The position numbers and the translations under genes were made by a program. Source: Gibbula magus (lineage: Eukaryota > Mollusca > Gastropoda > Trochida > Trochidae). Taken from it: a stretch of DNA of 64,000 nt. Position 1 is the first letter of the stretch, and each line of letters begins with the position of its first letter. Of this stretch, positions 1-10,205 are shown piece after piece. The stretch is taken from assembly GCA_936450465.1 (NCBI GenBank), contig OW388296.1, positions 52,364,931 through 52,428,930 of the forward strand, read 5' to 3'. Below the pieces are notes generated by a model, which was not told the DNA's origin, made no database searches, and saw nothing but the letters and a program-made list of their open reading frames with translations.

Positions 1-695
1 CGAGTTTCCCTGGTTTTCTGAGTGAAGTCGTCGGCAATATTCACAGATTGACCCCTTAGTTTCCCGTAGATTTCAGTATGGATGCCTTCTGTTTGATGTC
101 CTTCAAGGTGACGAGAATAGGACGAGCTCCTGAAGACTTGGATGATATACGTCTCGTTCGTTATGTCAATTTCGTCTTCGAGTTCCAAACTGTCACTGAT
201 TACTTCCCGTACTTTCTCTTCCGTGTCATTTTCAGATTCTCCCGGTGCCTCTGGAACATTATGGAAGATTAAGTTGTTCATGCGGGATCGGTTTTCTATC
301 ATTTCGACCTTTTCTGATAGAGAACATACTCTCTTCCTCAATTCAGCGTTTTCTTCTGTCAAATTCACGACATCTTTTTCGAGCGTTGTTACTTTCAGTG
401 ATACTTTTTTAAAGTTGATATTCATTTCTTTTCGCATGTCCTTTATTTCTTTAAAAAGTTCTGCGAGACAAACCTCATTATCTACAAGCGTGGTTTGCTT
501 TTTCGGTGGCCCCGGGTTCTTTTCCAAGTCATTGCTGGTGAGTATGAGCAACAGGGATGTAAATAAACATAGTTGGAGATCAGGACTGCACGTGCAGCAC
601 GCGCTGATACATGGCGGCCATTCGTTGTGCTCTCCTAGACATAAGGGGATGAATTTGACTTGAAAACAGCTAATACGAGTTCTATATGCACACAT
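1..695 (-). pseudogene. LINE ORF1 (5' part) with 2A-like peptide, runs off window start
   Basis: An open frame runs on the minus strand from an ATG at 695-693 to the window edge, about 231 codons. In order it holds a Cys-rich stretch, a hydrophobic leader-like segment (LQLCLFTSLLLILTS, about 531-575), the 2A-type motif DLEKNPGP (507-530), a coiled coil rich in heptads (KEIKDMRKEMN through EKVEMIENRSR), and the start of an RRM-like region (MNNLIFHNVPE). Coiled coil plus RRM is the usual layout of LINE ORF1 nucleic-acid-binding proteins. Some APE-type non-LTR elements are known to carry 2A at the ORF1 N-terminus, where it makes the ribosome skip between Gly and Pro. Near positions 55-130 the frame that matches the family (RPILVTLKDIKQKASILK) is shifted relative to both sides, so two compensating indels are likely and this is a decayed copy. 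The clade (CR1/L2-like) is inferred. Confidence 0.75.
507..530 (-). other. 2A ribosome-skipping motif DLEKNPGP
   Basis: The codons for D-L-E-K-N-P-G-P match the consensus D-x-E-x-N-P-G-P exactly. They lie in frame 55 codons after the ATG at 695 and directly after a hydrophobic segment. Skipping would release an N-terminal leader of about 63 residues, and ORF1p would begin with Pro. That the motif is active is inferred. Confidence 0.8.
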
Positions 696-1968
696 GTCAC
701 ACGCCATTATGTCTCTTATGCATAAAGCGTATTTGTTGTCGGGGTTTTGGGCGAATTTCTCAAAAGAATTCAAGAAAAATCTTCAAAGTTTCCGGAGCTC
801 CCGTAACACGCGACCGGTCTCCTATTTGATATATACATCCTTTGTCAGAAATATGTACGGGTACTGTGGCTGAAAGGTCATATATACATTTCGGACGTTA
901 CAAGTACAAACTCGGGGATTATATGTCTGTACATTAATTTCGAAATAATTATTTAGATTGCTCTTGGTAATCTTTGTCGTATATTTTCTTTGTGTTGTGG
1001 CTTAACGTTCACATTTGACGATAAAAGCGTATGTGTTTATTCAAGAATTTCCATAATATTTGAAATTGAAAAACATTCTATCAGTATTAAGAAATATAAA
1101 ACTTTATCTTTTGAGAACTATAGAAGTCCTTATTTTAATACATCGTTAAATTCGTGACAACTACGATACACATTTGACTTTCTGAAACATTCTGAAACAA
1201 ATAGATCAATATTTTTTAAAAATGTAAATAAGTAATATATCTATGATAGGGTTGATCTATCTTCTTTGAATGCGAATTTCATTCTGTCATGCATTTAGTT
1301 GAAACTATCGTAGACAAATCCTATAAATTTCCTTCACTTATGCTTTCCGACGCTGTATATTCAAAAGTTTAACTGGAAGGTAGCCTACTCGTCAGGCTTA
1401 AAACGTAAAAAAAATCTTCAAATAAGATTTGGTTTGTTTTTTAAAGGCAATCAAATGTGTACCTAATTATTGATAATTTTCTAAAATGTTAAGTTATATT
1501 ATTATTTTTTCTTCATCGCAAATATAAAAGAGTTGTCTTCAGTTACATGTATAATTTTCATATGCGCAGCAAAAATAACGATGGAGTGAGTTATTTACTC
1601 GGTGTCGCAAAAAGTGCGGTTTCTCCACGGCAATCTCAAAAGTAGGCCTACTGAGGGTGCCGTCCTTTCGATATCTTCGGAACAAAGTTATGCATAATTA
1701 TTCTGTTTTCATAATCGTAAAGAGAAAATAATTATCTTTAATTCCATGTATACATCGAATATGCGCAACGAAATGTAAACATGCTGGAAGTGATGCGACA
1801 AGTGTCGCAAATTGGGCGATTATCAAATTTGTTTCTTCTTTGATGTGTTTCCTTTTCATATAAATATTTGAAAATACAATCTTCAAATCAATCAAATAGG
1901 ACAGCTTTTTAATACACTCAAACAGTGCAAGGCAATTTGATCATTGAACCATGTTTTATGTATAGAGA
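696..1968. other. AT-rich noncoding stretch
   Basis: No coding region or recognisable repeat is seen. The part next to 695 is probably the 5' UTR of the LINE on the minus strand. The rest contains only short chance ORFs. Confidence 0.5.
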
Positions 1969-2308
1969 TTATTACCCGAGGAAGAGTGTCATATGACTTT
2001 TACGAAACGAGTGTGAATTTTTGTTTATTGCCCGAGCGAGAGCGAGGGTTATACATAAATTCGCACGAGTTTCGTAAAAGTCATATGGCACACTTTCGAG
2101 TGTAATAATTTCTTTATTACCGGTTCTATTCCATGTGAAAATAGTCAAGCAAGCCACAGTGACGTCACGAACAATAGTTTTATGACGTCACAGACGACAC
2201 AATACGGGAAGCCGCGGTGAAACAATCGTTGCTAGGCAAACGTGATATGTGCACATGTGCTCATATCAATAATATTAACTCGGTTATTTTCAACCATATG
2301 GGTAATAA
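1969..2308. mobile_element. Palindrome-containing MITE, copy 1
   Basis: The 340-bp element starts with TTATTACCC and ends with its complement GGGTAATAA. Its first part is a long imperfect hairpin (arms about 1990-2035 and 2045-2092, sharing the core CATATGACTTTTACGAAAC). A second copy lies inverted at 6583-6953. No coding. The superfamily is not assignable from the termini alone. Confidence 0.7.
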
Positions 2309-2532
2309 AACTCTTTCTGTTGATTTCCATATAGGCCTAATGTGAGCGTGTACGCTGCAGTGGAACAAGCCAGCAATCAGCATCTAAATGGCGGCCGAAC
2401 TTAGCGCCCCTAGTGAGAAAGGGGGATAATTCTAAACATAGCTTCAAATAGAAACGTTTATACGGATAAAAATGCAAATTTCAGAGTCAAGTAACGGAAG
2501 TTCTTTTTAAAAAAATAGAGCCATGGGTTATG

Positions 2533-4677
2533 TAGCTCATCAGGAATTTATTAATTTATTATCAAAGGTTGAATATCTAAGTTAACTCAAGTAATTAAGT
2601 AAAGTAATCATTGTTAACAAGTTTAAATAGTTTTGAATTCGACCCCTGTGACTTTAGCTTGGAGTCACAGGGTCACCAAATCAACAATTTAGAATCTCTA
2701 CTAGCCAAGGAGTGGTACAAAACAATACTCACTCATTTCATTGCTGTCAATTATATTTAAAAAATTTCCAAACAATATAAGCAAAATATTACCCCATGCA
2801 ATAATCAAGAATGTTGAGAAACAATGTCCTGTGACGAACAGAAAAATATCATGTTACCACTGAGGGCTCAGACAGTGCACCTGGTGCATGGTTCAAGTTA
2901 AATAAGCTCAACACTATCATTGCTCTATAAGAGAGGCACAGGAAAGGGATCTAGGTCATGGTCTGTGAAGTCCTTATATGTGGCAACAGGGTCACCGAAT
3001 CTACAGTTCAGAATCCCCATTGGTTTTATGGTCCTTTCATCTTGGAGAAGAAGATGAAAACTGGTTTAAGTCAAAGCACAGGTGAAGTTTAGCGCAAATA
3101 TGTTGCGCAACAGAGATGAACGACCAGTTTTCCCTATGTGCGAACGAAGTGAGCAAAGGTTGGCAACGTATTTCTCTCGACTCGAATCGAAATAATTTTC
3201 AACTGTCAAAATTCATTGTCCCAAAAATTCAAACTCGACACCCATTTGAACACAGGGTCGTGCTCTCTTAATCCCAACCCCATATGTTACATTTACTCAC
3301 GTAAAACATATACAATTAATTATTTTAAGCGCCCAGAGAGGCTTCTAAATTCGTTCTTCGGCACCATTCTCACTCGCAAACTTCCGCTATACGGAGCGAA
3401 TGAATTACCAGGGGAGTTAACTCCGAATACTGTTAGTACGACACGACCTTTTTCACTTTAAATAGTTTATAGAGCAACCTAAAAAAATATATCTCTATAT
3501 CATAAAACAAATACTATATTGCACAATTATAATAAAATGGTTTTATTATCATATTTCTAGACAGTTATTAAAATTTCCAATGTGCATGACGAACACTGTT
3601 GCTTGAAATGTGCCTTAAAGCTACAAGGCTTTGTGGCTACAAAACCTATCTGAAGCTGACAACTAAGTGCTAAGAACCAACGATATTAATAAAAGATACA
3701 AGAATAAAAAAATCAATCGAGTCGGAAAAGAACAAATCTAACAGCGATTGAATATCGATTTTTTTTTTAAAAACTCCGAAATTACTCGATGTCTACTGAC
3801 GCTCAAATACCCAATCTATCGAAAAGTTGCACTGCTAATTACAGAGTTATTTCCCTTGGTTTTCAATATTTCGATAAACGTATTTTAAACTTCTAAAAAA
3901 ATCCAAGAATACGACAAAACATCCCATAAATAAAGATTTAAAAGTTTAATGCAAAATGGGGTTATATTATAATTCTTCTTAATGTAAAATATTCCTTTTC
4001 ATTCGCTCCGTATAGCGAAAGTTTGCGAATGGTGCCGAAGAACGAATTTAGAAGCCCCTCTGGGAGCTTAAAATAATTAATTGTATATGTTTCACGTGAG
4101 TAAATGTAACATATGGGGTTGGGATTAAGAGAGCACGACCCTGTGTTCAAATGGGTGTCGAGTTTGAATTTTTGGGACAATGAATTTTGACAGTTGAAAA
4201 TTATTTCGATTCGAGTCGAGAGAAATACGTTGCCAACCTTTGCTCACTTCGTTCGCACATAGGGAAAACTGGTCGTTCATCTCTGTTGCGCAACATATTT
4301 GCGCTAAACTTCACCTGTGGTCCAAGGCATGTGAGGCCCTTATTTGGTGCCACAGGGTCACCAATTTAAAATACCTTAAGGGGTTTTGGCCAAGGAATCT
4401 GCACACAATCTTAAGGCTTCTAGCTCTTTTTGTTCTGGAGAAGAATATGAAAATAGATTTTTAGGTCATGGCCTGTGAGGCCTTTATTTTGGGCCCTAGG
4501 GTCACCAAATCTACAATTTAGAATAAAACATAAAATTTCACCTCTCTAGAGTAAATGGTTCTGGAGAAGAGGTCGAAAAAGCGAAAAGTTTACAGACGGA
4601 TGGACGGATGGACGGTCGGACGCCGGACGCCATCCCATGCCATAAGCTCATCGTGCCCTTTCAGGCCTGATGAGCTA
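2533..4677. mobile_element. Non-autonomous DNA element with TIR TAGCTCATCAGG and degenerate ~120-bp modules
   Basis: The 12-bp terminal repeats are TAGCTCATCAGG (2533-2544) and CCTGATGAGCTA (4666-4677). Inside are several diverged modules, each with 'cacagggtcaccaaatctac', 'ttctggagaagaa' and 'ggtcatggcctgtgagg', and near the right end a run of ggacggatggac-type repeats followed by a small hairpin. A minus-strand fragment of the same family lies at about 32080-32245. A large fold-back element is nested inside (3077-4319). No protein is encoded. Confidence 0.65.
3077..4319. mobile_element. Fold-back (long inverted repeat) element
   Basis: Arms of about 325 bp (3077-3404 and 3998-4319) are near-perfect reverse complements, both ending in CACAGGTGAAG at the outside. 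They flank a spacer of about 590 bp with no coding. The outer ends sit inside the modules of the surrounding element, so it inserted later. Translations of the two arms are nearly identical, which reflects the inverted repeat and not a gene. Confidence 0.75.
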
Positions 4678-5417
4678 AATATTAAAAGGACTTCACACGC
4701 GTTAACATTTCGAACGCCTGTAATAACGGAGAGAGCTTCGTGTACAAATACATGCTTCATTTCATTACATTAAAATCTACCGAACAAACACTTTATAAAT
4801 ATTCACAGGTATCAAAGGCAATTTGAGTCACATATTCATTTACCGAGCGTCAATCTTCACTTCCATAATGTGACTTGTGTAAAGAGGATTTTAGAATTAG
4901 CAGCTTAATATTTCGTTTAGCTCTCCGTACGATCTATGTCATGCGAGTGGCCATTTGCAACCGAGCCGAGGGGAAGCAACTCTCGTGCCTTCGTGACTCT
5001 CCCACATGATTACACGGTTTCAAGCGACGGGACGCACGAGTTCGAATTTGCCGTCCTTAAGCCCAACTCACACTACGTACGATTATAGTACGATAACATT
5101 ACGATTCGATCGTACTGGTATCGTACTTACGTTTTTATGATCTACTATATCAATACGGTTTATGTGCGAGAAATGCACGAGGTGTGTACAATCAATGTAC
5201 GAAAGAAACACGATTTTAACACGATCAGAACACAATCAATACGAACTTAACACGACACTCTCACGACGCTCACGCGATGCCATCACGATTGGTTTACGAA
5301 TAATGCACGATTTTTAAAAGAATTTTTACCAATCAAACTTCTTCCCTCCAAAACTGTTTCAACTCCCTTCCATTGAATGAAAGGCGCACTAGTTTAGTTG
5401 CGCATCAGGTTTTGAAG

Positions 5418-7248
5418 ATGACAACTAGAAGAAGATTGGAACTTCAACTGAAGCTAATTGATGTGGAATTAGATATTATAGAGTTGAATGAGGAAACAAA
5501 CAAGAGGAAAAGAGTGTTGCAGCTGGAGGGACCGCCAAAGAAGAGAAGGGCGAGAACCGTTTGGACACGAGGCTGGCTGTTGCAGAGACCCTTGTATGGG
5601 CAGTACGAGATTCTGCTCGCGGAGTTGAATAACGAGGACCGGGTCAGCTACAAGACCTTCCTGAGGGTAGACAATGCTGTCTTCCAGGAGTTAGTCACTC
5701 GAGTCGGTCCTCGAATCAAGAAGAGAGACACTTTTTTCAGGAAGGCACTCGACCCAGGCTTGAAGATTGCGGTAACGCTACGTTATCTTGCTACGGAGAA
5801 CAGCTACTTGGACCTGCAATACTTCTTCAGAATCGCCAGCAACACCATTGGACGCTTCATACCCGAAGTCTGCGAGGCGATTATAGAAGAATATTCATCA
5901 GAAGTCATGTCGCCATGCGTAAGTCAAGAACAGTGGAAAGCTATAGCTGACGGCTTTCTGGACATGTGGAATATGCCACACGCATGTGGAGTTCAAGGTG
6001 GAAAACATGTGCGGATCAAGTGCCCGAGGAAGTCAGGATCGCTATTTTACAACTACAAGCACTATTTCTCAAAAGTATTATTTGCTTTGGTAGACCATGA
6101 ATACAAGTTTATATACATAGAAGTCGGGGCCAATGGTGCCTGCTCGGATGGCCAGCTCTTCAAGCATTCTGAACTCAGACAATTGTTGAAGGATGAAGAC
6201 CTGGGTCTCCCCGAGCCAGTTAAACTTCCCGGGAGCCAGGAAGAAATGCCGTATTTCATCATCGGTGACGATGCCTTCCCATTGCTAACATGGCTGATGA
6301 AACCATACTGCAGGCGTCAGATGACTGGGCAAGAACGAGTCTTCAACTATCGACTGTCACGGGCAAGGCGGATCGTGGAAAACGCTTTGGCATTTTGTAT
6401 TGCAAGTTTCAGTGCCTGCTCGGTACGCTGTGCCAAGTGAAGACGGAGAACATGGACTCCATCATTCTGTGCTGCGTGATGCTCCATAACCTCCTTCGCA
6501 GTCGCTATCCTGGCAATCCTCAAGGTAAATGTGTAAACACGTAATATATATATATATATACTCAAATAAATGATAAAAACCTTTATTACCCATATGGTGG
6601 AAAATAACCGAGTTGATATTATTGATATGAGCACATGTGCACATATCACGTTTGCCTAGCAACCATTGTTTCACCGCGACCTCCCGTATTTTGTCGTCAG
6701 TGACTTTATAAAACGATTGTTCGAGACGTCACTGTAGCTTGCCGTCGCAAGGGAAGTGGGCCGTTTTCTGGCTATTTTTACGCGAATCAGACGGAATAAA
6801 ATGGGTAATAAAGAAATTATTACACTCGAAAGTGTGCCATATGACTTTAACGAAACTCTTGCAAATTTGTGTATAACCCTCGCTCTCACTCGGGCAATAC
6901 AAAAATTCACACTCGTTTCGTAAAAGTCATATGACACACTTCCTAATAATAATCCCTATATATATGCAAATGATTGTAAAATCTATCTATCTAAGTATGT
7001 TCCGAATTTGTTAATGTATTTTTATTCTCATAATATCTTTGTATTGTATTGTTCATATTGTTCTGTTCAGCTGCAGACCAAGAAGACGGATAGCTCAACG
7101 TCGTCGCTGGAGACTGGAGGCAGTGTCGCCAGCTGGACGACACTAGCAACAACAGGAGTCAAGCCGGGACCAACGTCCGAGATACCCTTGCAACGTACTT
7201 TCAAACTAGAGCTGGGTCTGTACCATGGCAGCTGCAAGCCCTGAGCTA
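5418..7248 (+). pseudogene. Harbinger transposase (DDE_Tnp_4), two exons, broken
   Basis: Exon 1 starts at the ATG at 5418; the frame is open upstream only from a TTG at 5373. It encodes a basic N-terminus, then the Harbinger nuclease. Visible motifs are CGVQGGKHVRIKCP, NGACSDGQLFKHS and RARRIVENA. Three lesions are visible. The first catalytic Asp (DGKH in the family) is Gly. A 1-bp loss after VENA at about 6388 shifts the frame, and the true continuation FGILYCKFQCLLGT...LHNLLRSRYP lies one frame over. After a GTAAAT donor at about 6526 and the acceptor near 7070, exon 2 continues (LNVVAGDWRQ..., RDTLATYFQTRAGSVPWQ) but carries an in-frame TAG at 7091-7093. The intron contains a MITE. Family assignment is strong; the exact splice sites are inferred. 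Confidence 0.85.
6583..6953. mobile_element. Palindrome-containing MITE, copy 2 (inverted)
   Basis: Reverse-complement relative of the element at 1969-2308, sharing TTATTACCC, the segment GAGCACATGTGCACATATCACG and the internal hairpin. It lies in the predicted intron of the Harbinger transposase. It also keeps about 60 bp that copy 1 lacks or has altered. Confidence 0.7.
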
Positions 7249-7437
7249 AACTTTGACCTCTAAACACACGCTGTACAACACTTGTCGGCCATCTTTATGG
7301 CTACAGCTTCCTCAAATAAAGTTACTTATTATGTCTTAGATTGTCAAGTCTGTTCATTGCCATCCACCAATCCATTTATTATCTTTGATTGTCATTCTAG
7401 AAATTGACTTGATAAAGGATGAAGACAATTGTTTTGG

Positions 7438-7548
7438 AAATACAACTTCTTTATTCTGTATAAGCATCATTTCGGAAGAAATTGTAATGTCAAGCCGACG
7501 TTAGAATCTATGTCGAAACGTCGCCTCTACAGAATAAAGAAGTTGTAT
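7438..7548. repeat. Short palindromic Penelope-like relic
   Basis: The ends ATACAACTTCTTTATTCTGT and ACAGAATAAAGAAGTTGTAT are 20-bp perfect inverted repeats. The right half contains 'cgaaacgtcgc...aataaagaagttg', the same 3'-terminal signature as the Penelope-like element at 12098-13779. It is probably a 3'-terminal fragment with an inverted piece. Confidence 0.5.
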
Positions 7549-8521
7549 AATATCCATAAAACATTCTTAATCTTTCATCGATTTTTATTATATGAACGGT
7601 AATATACTTTTCTGGATTAATATATAAGTAACTAAACGACCTTCTATTTAACAATATTTTCATTAAACGAGTAAATGGTCTTTAATGCGAAAGCTTTAAT
7701 GAAAATGGTTTTAAATAGAAGGAAGGTTGGTATCCTGTGTATTACTCACCTACTTTAATTAATCGAAATAGCCGATGATGCTGAAACTATGAGCCCGACA
7801 CAATTGTGTAACGATTGTATCCCGATCGTATAGTGAATTTTGACTTCGTGTACTGTTCGACTTGCCATCGTGGTCCTAAAGTTTAGCACTTTATGGGTTA
7901 ATTTAACTAGAGTACGGCAACAGTACGATCGCAAGACGGACAGTTTATCGTTTGTGTTGTGGTTGTGATGTTATCGTATCCAGAGGCTGAAGCAGGATCA
8001 ACACAATCACAACACAGTCACTACACGTTCAAAACACAATCACTACACGATCGACAGGCCAACAACACGATTTTCTGAAATTAGGAACATGTTTCTAATT
8101 TGGACGAATCGTGTTGGGCAACGAACACGATCAGCTCAATCACTATACGATGACAACACACTAACATCACAGTAACAACACAGTAACAACACGATGACTA
8201 CACGACGCAATCGTACAGCGATTGTAGTCGATCGTACGTAGTGTGAGTTGGGCTTTACGGTAATTATTTTTCATTTAAACACCGTATTTTGAATCGTATT
8301 AGAATATTGAAAATTAATATCATGCCAAAATAACAATTATTTTAACTGAAAGCATCATTAAGGAGGCATTATTTTGTGTCATTTTACCGTGAGAATAACA
8401 CGCTGCTATTTGCATATATCAATATGCGAAGTTAAAGAAAACTTCAACTTTGAAATTATGGTCAAGCTGTTTAGCGCAAAATGAATGAATAATGACATTG
8501 TATGATAAACGTACCATGCTC

Positions 8522-8639
8522 GTGTGTTTTGGTATGGTAAATATCCTGCATTAGGAATAAACACTATGTATTTAGCTCGCCAAGGCTCGCAAAATACAAT
8601 GTTTATTCCTAATGCAGGATATTGACCATACCAAAACAC
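8522..8639. repeat. Hairpin repeat
   Basis: About 50-bp inverted arms (8522-8573 and 8590-8639, both with GGTATGGT.AATATCCTGCA or its complement) surround a 16-bp loop. It is a likely short palindromic MITE. It has no coding. Confidence 0.65.
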
Positions 8640-8689
8640 GTTCTCATGATAACCTCTATTTATAACAAAAATCCGTAGTGGTCTTAACG

Positions 8690-8909
8690 GCGATGTGTAT
8701 AAAGCAAAAATGGCAGCCATTTTTAATGGGGACACATTTATTATTTCTAATTACAAAAACGATTCACATGGCTTTATCGAACTATATACACCCATTTTTA
8801 AACTTGATTCTCCGAAGAGACAAGGGTATTTTACTAATGGTGACATTATTTTTCAAATACAATTCATCGATTTATTTGAGTGGAAAAAACGTGCTACTGT
8901 TCCTTTAAA
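8690..8909 (+). mobile_element. Kolobok-like MITE fragment
   Basis: The sequence is a diverged, 5'-truncated relative of the MITE at 57347-57701, sharing 'aaaacgtgctactg' at the right end followed by TTAA. The ORFs here match short ORFs in the other copy only because of the shared repeat. I do not call a protein. Confidence 0.55.
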
Positions 8910-8939
8910 GCTTTTAATTACCTGTGATGTATTTGGTAT

Positions 8940-9660
8940 CCTTCATTTCACTTATCTTCAATAAACAAAAAGGTTCGTTTGATCTCCATGTTGATATAAA
9001 TCCCCTGAGAATTAGCTGAGTACCTATATGTATATTCCAATTAAATTAGCAAGCGTTCAATCAATTGTAATCAAATCACTCTTTAGACTTACTCATTTTG
9101 ACAGACACCAAAATAGTTTCCTTTCTATTTTGTTCCATTAATATGTAGACTCTGTATGCAGCTACATTGTTGCTTTCATTAATGTCGAACTAGAAAGTGC
9201 CTTTACTCGTAAGAACAGATGTATACCAAATTTGGTGAAGAAAGGTCAAGGACATGTAGTTTTAGAGTTATGCCACGGGAACGACATGCTCGGTTACATA
9301 TGGTTTTATATATGCTCCGTTACTCTCCACTATATCACCCGAAACGCCGACGGAGACGCAAACTCGACCATATAAGTTAAACTGAGCCCGTTGATCAATC
9401 CAATTCACATATTGTCATGACAAAAAAATGTTTAAATCAGATGAATACGTTGTAAGCCTCTTTCAAGGGAACACATTTTGCACCTGTGTTATCCCTCACC
9501 TTTCAGCTCGGGTTACAATGCTTATTGCAGAGATGCTAACAGTCGACCATAAAACATTCGCGTGAGGCATAATTTTCTACACTCACAAAGAACAATATTT
9601 CCTTTTGGAATTTCATTACACAAACAATTATCTAAGGGATTTGCTAAAAAATGTCACTGT
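8940..9660. other. Noncoding stretch
   Basis: No coding region or repeat is recognised. It probably includes the 3' flank of the esterase-like gene on the minus strand. Confidence 0.4.
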
Positions 9661-10205
9661 TCACCAACGCTGCTGTTTCCTTGCTTGCTCGATATACTTG
9701 AGGAAGATATTCGCCTTGACTAGATTCATGCCGATACCATAGTGTTGTCCGTCGATACTCATCATACCGTCGGTCATGCTGAACGTGTCAAAGACAGGGA
9801 TGTTCAGGGACTCCAAATAGGGCTTCATTTTGGCATTGTATCGTTTCACCTGTTCGTATGTCTGGTTGATATATGTTGGAGACTTGAGGACGCCGGGGGA
9901 GTGTGGCGCGGCCCACAGAAACCTGGGTCTGGATTTCAGCTTCTCTGTCCTTCGCATTAATTGTTGTACAAAGGTTCTTTTAACAATATCTTCGTTATAA
10001 CTGTTATGTATTCCTATGCCCATGACAATCAATGACGTATCTTCCCATCGAATTTTGTTGTTTAAATCATTCCAGAAATATGCGCTGTAGTAGAAGAAAC
10101 CCTTAATGACGACACTACCACCACAGAGTTTAACATCATCATCAACATAATATCGACATGTTTTTCCAAGAAAAGCGTGCCAGTCGCTGCACGTTTGTCT
10201 GATAT
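9661..10205 (-). CDS. PC-esterase/SGNH-like membrane protein, 3' exon
   Basis: Last exon of the gene that starts at 15960. It begins at 10205 after the acceptor TTTACTTTCAG and ends with a stop at 9661. In the frame that continues exon 1 it reads DIRQTCSDWHAFLGKT..., then WEDTSLIVMGIGIHNS and near the C-terminus SIDGQHYGIGMN. The D-x-x-H pair (D373 and H376 of the joined 402-residue protein) is the expected Asp-His of the SGNH triad in the Pmr5/Cas1/PC-esterase family. Exon 1 ends in phase 1 and this exon supplies the other two bases, so the join restores one frame. The other frames here are shadows. Confidence 0.8.

Larger units (their letters stand above)
5060..8254 (+). mobile_element. PIF/Harbinger DNA transposon, full length, inactive
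   Basis: The 3195-bp element has 24-bp perfect TIRs (left AGCCCAACTCACACTACG..., right its complement). It is flanked by the 3-bp target duplication TTA (5057-5059 and 8255-8257), the TWA duplication typical of PIF/Harbinger. Both ends carry clusters of CACGAT/ACACAATC motifs (about 5085-5310 and 7790-8230), likely transposase-binding sites. One transposase gene lies inside (5418-7248). No second Myb/SANT-like ORF is seen. A MITE (6583-6953) and a short Penelope-like relic (about 7438-7548) are nested in it. Confidence 0.9.

Noticed and set aside
142..663. 173-codon plus-strand ORF
   Set aside because: It is antisense to the LINE ORF1. The minus strand has the 2A motif, coiled coil and RRM-like start, while the plus-strand translation is Ser/Phe-rich with no domain.
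5373..5417. Start of the Harbinger transposase at 5373
   Set aside because: That codon is TTG. The first ATG in frame is at 5418.
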